A stretch of 64,000 bases of DNA from Cunninghamella blakesleeana (Eukaryota; Mucoromycota; Mucoromycetes; Mucorales; Cunninghamellaceae): positions 906,501 through 970,500 of the forward strand of contig JAFCIZ010000004.1 in assembly GCA_017871115.1 (NCBI GenBank), written 5' to 3'. The notes under the pieces are model-generated. The model ran no database searches, was not told where the DNA came from, and saw only the letters and a program-made list of their open reading frames with translations. The position numbers and the translations under genes were made by a program. Of this stretch, positions 55,288-64,000 are shown in pieces (the stretch's first letter is position 1; each line of letters starts with the position of its first letter).

Positions 55288-55600
55288 CAACAACAGTAAA
55301 CAATATATAAATACTTTTTTTGTAATAAATCATATCTTTTTTTTTTTTATCACAGGTTAGTAAAAAACTCCTTTTTTAAAAATATTATTATTTTTATTAT
55401 CTTTTTTAACTACGAACTATAAAAAAAAAACTGATCAAAAAAGGTTCCCAAAAAAATAAAAAAGTCCATTTTACCAAATAAAAAAAAAAAAAACTATTTT
55501 AAAATCCATTTTTTTCCCACTTTTTTTTTTTCTCTTCTCTTTCTTTTTTCTTTACTTTTTTTTATTTTTATTAATAATTTAATTTTTTTATTTATATATT
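53571..55600. other. Long intergenic region upstream of the APSES gene
   Basis: Two kilobases of T-rich, ATT- and TA-repeat DNA, with T-runs (54371-54400), purine-rich stretches (54959-55020) and an (AAT)n repeat at 55214-55285. A 79-codon plus ORF at 54810-55049 is a product of the purine-rich stretch. A long regulatory region is usual for StuA-type genes; no defined site is seen. Confidence 0.6.
55214..55285. repeat. (AAT)n microsatellite
   Basis: About 24 uninterrupted AAT units, followed by a few AAC units, about 320 bp upstream of the APSES start codon. Confidence 0.95.
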
Positions 55601-57874
55601 ATGGAAGGACTTTATCATAATAATGTTTATCCATCATCTGCATATATGTTGCAGCATACAGATCAACCTAATTATTATCCACCTATAAGTTTACCTTATC
55701 GTAGTAATAATAGTAATAATCATAATCATACTTTATCAGATAATAATAGTAATAGACCTTATTATGTTAATTCATTAAATCATCATAATCACCATTCTCA
55801 TCATTCTAATATAATGAATTCGCCATCTTCTACGTCGTCGTCGTCTCCTACAACATCATCTCCACCTTTGTTATCAAATCATCATCATCACAATCGCCCA
55901 TCGCCTATTTTATCATCATCTACTTTACCCATTACATCATTATCATCATCGTCATCATCGTCATCATCGTTGGCAGGATGGGCTACGGCTCATTCGCCTA
56001 CATGGTCTAACCCAATGCCACCCGCCTTTTTAAGAAATTCAATTCCCCCACCACCACCCCCTTATTATTCATTACATCATCCTCTTCCACATCATCATCA
56101 TTCTCCTATGCAACGACCTAAATTAACTACCACTGTATGGGAAGATGAAGGTACTTTATGTTATCAAGTAGATGCCAAAAGCGTTTGTGTAGCACGAAGA
56201 CAAGGTAAACAATGAGCTTTTTTTTTTCTTTTTTTCTTTTTATTTTTATGGTTTATGGAGATTGAACTCCGTATTTTTTTTTTTTTTTTTTACTCTTCAT
56301 CTCCGAATGCGTTTCATCTTTTTAATTAAAAAAAAACTAATTTATTTTATTTTGTATTTAGATAATGATATGATTAATGGTACAAAATTATTAAATGTAG
56401 TTGGTATGTCAAGAGGGAAACGTGATGGAATTTTAAAAAATGAAAAAGGAAGAGTCGTTGTTAAAGTTGGTGCTATGCATTTAAAAGGTGTTTGGTAAGT
56501 AAAAAAAAAAAAAACAAAAAAAAAAAACGAATCACTTTTTAAACTCCGTACTCTGTTTCCTTTTTTAAAAAAATAATCGTCGTGTCTAATTTTTTTTCTC
56601 CGCTCCTCTTTTTAATTTACATAAATACTTTATATTTTTAGGATTACTTTTGATAGAGCTAAAGATTTAGCAGCCAAGTTCAAAATAACTGATTTATTAT
56701 ATCCTCTTTTTACTGAAGATCCACAAATCTTTTTATGTCCATCTAATGTTCCTCATAATAATAATGCTAGTAATAATAATAATAATACCATATCTACTTT
56801 ACTTCCACCTACTTCCACCATAACAAATCATAATAATTCTTCTTCGAATATGATTGTACCTTCTTCAAGATCAATGTCTTCATTTTCTATCCCTACTACT
56901 ACTACTACTAATACTACTAATACTAATAATACTAATAATAACAATAATAATAATAATACTGCTGCTGCTGCTGCTGCTACATCAACTAATTATGGTGGTT
57001 TTACCATGCCTCCTTGGGAAAGATCTATACATAGTGAATCCACTCATTCTACTTTGGATCATCATGAAAGTTTTACAAGTAAGTTGTTAATTTTTTTTTT
57101 ACTTATTATTTATTTATGATTAACGATGATTAAATGTTTATATATATATATATATTTATTTATCTTTTTTCGTTTTTTTTTTTTTTTTTTTGTGTCAAAA
57201 AAATAAATAAATAAATAGATATTCTTCGTGGTAATACAGATCATCATCATTCTCATCATGATTTACCAAGTGGAAGTTGTAGTCCTGTTCCTGATACCAT
57301 GACACCTTTAACAACGACAACTTCTCATCATCATCAACCTACAGAAGAAAATGATCTTTACCTTATAAATCCTACGTCTACGTCTACTGCTACATCATCA
57401 TCGTCGTCATCATCGTCATCATCTATTGCTTATGACTATTCATCCAGACCTCCTACTATGATGACCACTTCCTCTCCTACCTCCCATCGCATCCTTCAAT
57501 CTCCTATTTCTTCGTCCAATTCGTCTCTTCCTTACCCTTACCATAATCATCATCATCATCATCATCAATATGATTATGATTCTTTATCAAGAAAACCTTC
57601 CATGATGAAACAACCTCCCCCTCCCCCAACTGCTTATCCTCATAGCCCTCCTCAAGAAGAAATTAAGCATCAATTATCTGATTTTTCATCATCTTCATCT
57701 CATATACCCCAATCATTATCCATGGTAAAAGAAGAAGTAGAAGAAGGTCAAGACCAACAAGTTATTGTTAAACAACAACGTGGTAGAAAAAGATCTTTAC
57801 AATCGGTTTCTTCTTGTGCCTCGAATGATGATTCTATCGATGTCATTAAAAAGCGTATGAAACGATCTACATGA
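55601..57874 (+). CDS. APSES-domain transcription factor (StuA/Efg1 type)
   Basis: Four exons (55601-56204, 56362-56494, 56642-57078, 57219-57874) give 609 aa. The N-terminal ~170 residues are Ser/His/Asn/Pro-rich. The APSES (KilA-N-type bHLH-like) DNA-binding domain spans about 175-290: [79 protein letters not shown] and [19 protein letters not shown]. Three splice junctions fall in or near the domain and restore it exactly. No ankyrin repeats follow, so it belongs to the StuA/Efg1/Phd1 group, not the Swi4/Mbp1 group. The C-terminal half is low complexity with a basic RGRKRSLQ patch near the end. Such proteins regulate development and morphogenesis in fungi; here that is by family. Confidence 0.93.
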
Positions 57875-59141
57875 AAAAAACAAATAAATAATATATACAA
57901 ATATATATATATATATATACATATAATATATATATATATATATTCATTATATATGATACCATTTTTTATTTTAAAACTATATATTATTCTTATTCTTATT
58001 ATTTATATTATTATCTATATATATTATTTTTACGTACTTTAAAAAAAGTTTTATATATATCCTTATTTTACCCCAATTCTTATTAGTATTATTAAAAAAA
58101 AAAAAAAAAAAACCACACGTTCATATATACAAACAGCCACGTTAATATAAATAAACCTAATGCATTATTATTACCATTATACCTTTTCACTATTTACCAA
58201 TCTATATCATCATTGATGACGCAAATCATATCCCTCTTCTCCTTCTTCTCCTCTTCTTGTAAAGCGTACTCTCGGTTATTTTTGTGTTTTGTGTATATAT
58301 TTGTATATATAAGGAGGTTTTTATTTATTTTTATTATTACTCCCCAAGAGAGTGAAAGGAAAAGGACTTTTTTGAAATGACTTTTATGGTAATTCTATTG
58401 AAACTATTTTTAAACTTTGCTTATTGGATAATATATATATATATATATGTATGTGTGGGTGTGTGGGTGTGTGTGTGTATATGTGTATATATATACTTGA
58501 CCATTTTTGCATAATGATTTTAAACATCCGATACAAGAAATTTATAAGATGTTTTTTTTTATTTTTTTTTTTATTCCATCTTCATTATTTTTAATAGTAT
58601 ATAGTGTGATTAAAATGAAAAAGAATAGTTGATAAAATCAAATAATAAGCAGTATAAAAGTACGTAGTTTAGAGGGAATAGCTTTTTTTAAAAAAGGACC
58701 AAAAAAAGAATCAATGGTCGAATGATGTAATATTAATAAATTTTTTATACTCTTGGCAATTTTTTTTTTTTTCTCTTTCTCCTCTTTTTTTTTTTTTTAA
58801 AATATATATATAATTCAACTTTTTCTCCTTTTCTTTTTATTTTACAAGACTTTATTATTATACAACGTTATTATTACAACTGTTTTTTTTTTTTTTACCT
58901 CTCTTTTTATTATAATAAGTATTTTATTATTATTATTATCATATATTAACTTTTCCCCTATTATTCTATTTTATTTTTGCTACACTTCTTTCTTCTCTCT
59001 CTCTCCCCCTTATTTTTAAAATTTTATAAATAATTTTAATTTTTTTTTTAATTTCGTTCCTTTTTCTTTCTTTATTTTTTTAAAAAAAACCCATAATTTT
59101 TTTATTTTTTTTTATTTTTATTAAATGATATATTTATTTAC
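57875..59141. other. Intergenic region
   Basis: 3' side of the APSES gene and upstream region of the C2H2 factor. TA repeats (57900-57945), TG/TA repeat (58434-58495), T- and ATT-runs. No gene seen. Confidence 0.6.
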
Positions 59142-60570
59142 ATGACTTATTCTATTATAAACAATAATACCACTACTACTCAACAGCCTCACCATCTTTC
59201 CTCTATTTTAAATCAACAAGGCTTAAATAATAATAACAATAATAATAATATTAGTAATATGAAAAAAGAAACAACAACAACGTTTATATTTGGAAATAAA
59301 AAACTACCCGTTAAAAATAATAATAATAATAATAATAATAGTAATAGCAATAGTAATAGTAACAACGACGCCTCATCTTCAGCCTCATCCGAAGTTAAAC
59401 CTTATTCTTGTCATAAATGTCACCAAACTTTTAGTAGACCCCATAACTTAAAATCTCATCTTGCTACTCATTCTTCTGAACGCCCATTCCAAGTAAACTA
59501 TAAATATAAACATAAACAAACATACATAATATTAATATATCATTTTATTCTGTTTTATTTTATTAGTGTAAAGTATGTCAGCTTCATTTTAGAAGGCAAC
59601 ATGATTTAAAAAGACATCAAAAATTACATACTGGAGAAAAACCTTATACTTGTCGCATATGTAATCGGTCGTTTGCAAGGTTAGATGCTTTAAATCGTCA
59701 CCAACGTGTTGATGGCGATATCCCTTGTAGTATGGCCAATAGACATTATATTGTACCTAATAATTCTCAACAACAAAAGAATCATCCATCATTATCATCA
59801 TCATCTTCATTAAATAATAATAAAATAGATTTACCTGTAACATTAACATCATCATCATCATCATCATCTTCACCATCATCTTCTACAACAGCAATAAATA
59901 ATAATAATAATAATAACAACAACAACAACAACAACAATAACAATATCTCTTCTTCATCTTCTTCATCTTCTCCATCTTTTTCATCTTCACCTATTTCTTC
60001 ATCCACTTCTCATTCTTCAACCTCATCATCACCAACAAGACCTATTATTCCTGAACTACAAATTGATTTCCCTTCTACTGAACCTATACCCAAATTAACA
60101 TCTTCTATCAAACAAGAATATAATAAGTTACCCTTATTACCGTCGCCAAGCGCTTTATCCAATTTACCTGTATCAGAAAGTCCAAATTTATCTCCTATGT
60201 ACACTTTACATTATAACCAACAGGATCATGCATTAGCTTCATCTATATCTACAGCCACTAATACTACTTCTATCAATTCTTCTTCTGCTTATCCTCATCC
60301 AAGAACATTGCCATTACCATCTCCTTTATCACCGCCTATAAGTCATTCTACCATCAAGTCTCCTTCTTCAGCTCATCATTATTATTCATCTAATAATAAG
60401 ATCAGTACACCTAATACTTCGTCGTTAGAACAAGAAATCATTCAATTAAAACAACAACATGCAAAAGAGTTAGAGTTGTTACATTGTAAAATACATGATT
60501 TACAAGTACAAAATAAACTTCTTTATAATTTGGTATTAGGACAAAGACAAGATCATGCTCATGATGGTGT

Positions 60571-60603
<33 letters not shown>

Positions 60604-60751
60604 GCAGCAGCAGCAGGATTTTTTGATACCATCTTCAACTTCTTTAAAAAGATCTCGTCAATCATCTATTGAATCTACTAATTCTCTTATATATCCTTTA
60701 TTACATAGCGATCCTTTATTATTTAATAAAAAACAAAGATCTTCTATATAG
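59142..60751 (+). CDS. C2H2 zinc finger transcription factor (Crz1-like finger array)
   Basis: Two exons (59142-59492, 59567-60751) give 511 aa. Three consecutive fingers cover about 85-170: YSCHKCHQTFSRPHNLKSHL..H, FQCKVCQLHFRRQHDLKRHQ..H and YTCRICNRSFARLDALNRHQ, joined by H/C-links HSSERPF and HTGEKPY. The splice falls between fingers 1 and 2 (PFQ|CKVC), and splicing is needed to restore finger 2. The third finger ends RHQRVDGDIPC, the Cys-ended variant seen in Crz1/Prz1-type factors. The long C-terminus is Ser/Asn-rich, with a coiled-coil segment (LEQEIIQLKQQHAKELELLH) and a poly-Gln tract of about 17 residues. Probable nuclear regulator; the Crz1 relation is tentative. Confidence 0.85.
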
Positions 60752-60813
60752 ATATTAAATAAATAAAAAAATAAAATAAAAAAAAAGGTGTATCAAGTTT
60801 TATTATTAATCAC

Positions 60814-60844
<31 letters not shown>

Positions 60845-60956
60845 CATATATACATATTCTTATTATTATTTAATTTAAATTTATTTGGTAATTTTTTTTC
60901 TTTTTAAAAAAAGGATGCATGGTTGTAAAAAATAAAATAAAAATAAATGTAATGTT

Positions 60957-60987
<31 letters not shown>

Positions 60988-62340
60988 GTATGTATGTAGT
61001 TTCTTTTTTTTTTTTTTTTTTATATATATATATATGTAATTCCATTCATATGACAGTATAATAAATAATTCTTTTTTTATTATTTATTAAATGAAGAAAT
61101 AAATATGAAAAAAAGCTTCTCCCTCAAAAAAAAGAAGAAAAAAAAAAAATGATCAGATCCATCTAAAATAAACTGGTTTATATTAATGATTTAAATAAAT
61201 GAAACAAATAAAATAAATGAATGAAGGGAACAAAAAAAAAAAAAAATAGAAGGAGTTGGTTTTAAGAATATATAATGGTAATCAAAATGTGGCATACCAA
61301 AATTGTATTTTATATAAATCAAGGTTGATTCAGTAATAATGGTAATAATAATGTATATAGAAAAACTGTTTTTATTGCATTTTAATCTAATCTTTGATTA
61401 CTATATAATTTGAGAACTATCGATATTCGATTCAAAATATGATAATAGTAAAGATTTTACTTCTTTTTTTTCTACTTGAGTATATTACTTTCTATGGTAA
61501 CTTCCATATGGCCCTATCATTAATTAGTAATGTTATATGTACCTGAAATCTGCATTTAAAAGTCGTAGAATGATTCAAAATCCATTCTTTCTCCTTTTTT
61601 AACCAATGTTGCAAATTCAAATATGGTCATGTTATTCCGTAAAATTTCATTTATTTTACTTATTTTTCTTCCCTTGTCATGAATAGTTGTTATTATTATT
61701 TTTATTATCATTCGCCTTGGTAGTTTTTTCATATTATTGATGATAGATTTTGATTTATTTATTTTTAGTATTGATCCTTTAGTATATATGATAATATTTT
61801 TTTATTGTTCATAATCAACTCCAGAAATGTTATCTAAATAGATTAAGATAAAAAAAAAAATTACAACTTTGAATAAGAAACAATTATTCAAGTATTGTAG
61901 AATAGATATTTACCATCTAGAAAGACAGAATGTCCCTATCATCTTGTAAAAAAAATAAAAATTTCTCAATGTTAATTTCTAAAGATAATCTTTATAAATA
62001 CTAAAAGAAGGAAATCAACAAAAATAGAGGAGTAACTTGAACATTACATACTATCATAGTATTATTATGCTTTGTTTTCTAAAAAAAAATAATAAAAATA
62101 ATTAATAAATCAATACTTTCTAAATCAAAATTTATATTTAATTTTTCATTAAAAGTGTATAGATCATACTTTGATGTAATATAAGTATAAGATAATAAAA
62201 AGTATATATCAAGAATAAAAGGATATTACTCTAGTAGAGTTTTTCTATTTTTTTTTAAAAAAAAATATGACGAGAATAAAATAGTATAGCCAATTTTATC
62301 AAGAAAAAGAAACCAACAGAATAAATTATTTTACGCGTTA

Positions 62341-62374
<34 letters not shown>

Positions 62375-62852
62375 GAATAAAATAATAACTATATTATATA
62401 TATATATTAAAAGTAATTTTTTTATATAGCTATTATTAATAAGGATGAATAAAACAATATAAAATAATATTATAAAATTGAAAAAAGGAAAGTAAAAATA
62501 CTAGCAATTATGATAGAAATGGTGATATGTCCTGTTTGAATGATCAAAACATTAAAATAATATAAAATTACATAATTTCCAATATGTAGTTTTTATCTTT
62601 AAATGTATCCCATTTGTATTTCGTATATTATTTTGTATGGTCATATAAATGAAATTATTTTTTAAAAGTATATACCAGCCCTTAATTTTTTTTTTTTTTT
62701 TTTCAATTTCCTTTTTTTTTCTTTTATCTTATTTTTTCTATAGTTAAATTAAAAATATTATTATCATGTACTATTTTTTATTATTACAATATATATATAT
62801 ATATATATATACATATATACAATAAGAATATAAACATTTATGTATGTATATA
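60752..62852. other. Long intergenic region between convergent genes
   Basis: 3' side of the C2H2 gene and of the LRR gene. AT-rich, with ATT repeat (60812-60842), TA repeats (60959-60981, 62346-62370, 62790-62812) and T-runs. No ORF or RNA gene recognised. Confidence 0.6.
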
Positions 62853-64000
62853 TTAAAATATTAATTCCTCTATATATTTACATGATACTTGAATAAGTCC
62901 CTCTTGCCCTGTTAGCTGATCCATACGCCTCCAACAAGTATCGTGATGAGAAGAAACTAAACGAAATCGTTGAGGTAAACCATGATTTTGTTCACTAGCT
63001 AATAGTAAAATAAGAGGAGCATGACCAATATAACCTTGATCCACAATAAGGGGAATATGAAGAGTCAATGTTTCTAATCCTATATTTGGTAATCCTATAT
63101 CCAAGCTGCGAATTCCCATAGACGTAATCCTCCATGGTAGTGGGCATTCTCCTAATTGCCATTGTATTGAAAAATGTATTAACCCACGACACACTTTATC
63201 CAAATACATAAACATTGATGAATCAAATGAACAACCTATTAATTCTAATTGAATTAATTTACTCTTAAATGGCTGTGATGATAAAGACGGCGATGTGTGA
63301 ATGGTTGATATGGGTCCATGTTTAATAGTTAAATGTAAAAGGTGTTGACAAGTTTCTAGTACCATAGGTAAATCCACAGGTTGCCATTCCGAATATTTCC
63401 CTTCAATATCACCCACATCCAAGAATAACCGAGACAAGAAAAAGCATGGACGAAATGGTGAAATAAAATCAACGAGTTCATTACTAAAACTAATAGTTTG
63501 TGTGGTTATTCGTATCGATTTCAAGGTTGCATGGATACAATTTATAAATTGACAATATTGTTGAATAAGAAATTCCCCATTTTGATGTGCTGTTGCCAAT
63601 CGTTGGATTTCGGTATCATCTACATTGACTTTTTCTAGCTGAAAATTTTCAATTTGGCAAGATGCTGTTTTGATCCAATGTTTAACTAAAGTGTGCTTAT
63701 GGCAAATTTGACCGGCATCTATCACTTGTAAGGTTTTTAATTGTTTTAAATAAAGAATCATTTCTGTAAAAGCAAGAATATACTGTTCTTGTTCTTCTTT
63801 TGTATTGGCAAGTGTATAAGCTCCATTGATATAGAGTGATTCCAATAATGGGTAGTTCGATCCAAAAAAGTAAAACCATTGGTGATCAATAATATCTACT
63901 GTTTTTAATGTTAATGATTTAAGTGGCAGTGGTGATGGTAAACATGATGTTGGTAGTGATGATGAGTTAGATAAAAAAAGAGAATTGTTATGATGATGAC
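62853..64000 (-). CDS. Leucine-rich-repeat (F-box/LRR-type) protein, C-terminal part
   Basis: The reading frame is open from the window edge to the stop at 62853, about 382 residues; the start lies beyond 64000. LRR-like strands recur: LKSLTLKTVDIIDHQWFYFF, YPLLESLYINGAY, LKTLQVIDAGQI, IENFQLEKVNVDDTEIQRLA, LKSIRITTQTISF, LLHLTIKHGP, LIQLELIGCSFDSSMFMYLD and LETLTLHIPLIVDQGY. The pattern is that of the large fungal families of F-box/LRR proteins, substrate receptors of SCF ubiquitin ligases; the F-box itself would be in the missing N-terminus. No intron is needed in this part. No ATG lies at residue E of ESLYINGAY; the frame simply continues upstream. Substrate unknown. Confidence 0.75.
   Translation of the reverse strand, partial: HHHNNSLFLSNSSSLPTSCLPSPLPLKSLTLKTVDIIDHQWFYFFGSNYPLLESLYINGAYTLANTKEEQEQYILAFTEMILYLKQLKTLQVIDAGQICHKHTLVKHWIKTASCQIENFQLEKVNVDDTEIQRLATAHQNGEFLIQQYCQFINCIHATLKSIRITTQTISFSNELVDFISPFRPCFFLSRLFLDVGDIEGKYSEWQPVDLPMVLETCQHLLHLTIKHGPISTIHTSPSLSSQPFKSKLIQLELIGCSFDSSMFMYLDKVCRGLIHFSIQWQLGECPLPWRITSMGIRSLDIGLPNIGLETLTLHIPLIVDQGYIGHAPLILLLASEQNHGLPQRFRLVSSHHDTCWRRMDQLTGQEGLIQVSCKYIEELIF

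Overview
The window is strongly AT-rich eukaryotic DNA. Its genes carry many short GT..AG introns of roughly 60-150 nt, and the intergenic DNA is full of poly-A/T and TA runs. The gene content fits a filamentous fungus: an APSES transcription factor, fungal C2H2 factors, a GH9 endoglucanase-like protein with a GPI signal, and DIRS plus Ty3-type retroelements. The style (very low GC, poly-Asn/Gln/His/Ser stretches, Myb/SANT-like and LRR proteins of this type) points to an early-diverging Mucoromycota lineage. That placement is an inference.

Host genes, left: the 3' part of the CPSF subunit CFT1 (+, 1-3461), a GH9-like membrane-anchored protein (-, 3850-5982), a C2H2 finger protein (-, 7560-8535), a Myb/SANT-like protein with a C-terminal coiled coil (+, 10321-12174), a secreted repeat protein with a GPI-type tail (-, 13417-15121), a reticulon (-, 15948-17343) and the long-form tRNase Z (-, 17667-21416, 11 exons). 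Host genes, right: a REX4-like exonuclease (+, 49446-50906), an Arb2-domain protein (+, 51375-53570, 12 exons), an APSES/StuA-type factor (+, 55601-57874), a three-finger C2H2 factor (+, 59142-60751) and an LRR-type protein cut by the window edge (-, 62853-64000). I worked out exon boundaries by hand; every multi-exon model closes in frame.

Between them lies about 27 kb of nested transposons (about 22.4-49.2 kb) around a single tRNA-Ala(AGC) gene (42903-42975, -). An old LTR holds a second LTR. That LTR is split by a DIRS element, by a solo LTR with a 4-bp target duplication, and by a complete Ty3-type element (34009-42761). The DIRS element is in turn broken by a Tc1/mariner fragment and a full-length chromovirus (25886-32121). 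On the other side of the tRNA, a third complete Ty3-type element (42986-48653) and a solo LTR of the same family (48660-49245) inserted independently 10 and 12 bp upstream of the mature tRNA 5' end.

The most unusual object is the element at 34009-42761. It has Gag, then protease-RT-RNase H reached by an apparent -1 frameshift (A AAA AAC, 5-nt spacer, two-part stem). Its integrase is in a separate ORF 640 nt downstream, behind three copies of a 43-nt repeat. A fourth ORF of unknown function ends inside the 3' LTR. A donor-like site in the leader and an acceptor-like site just before the integrase ATG raise the possibility of spliced subgenomic RNAs.
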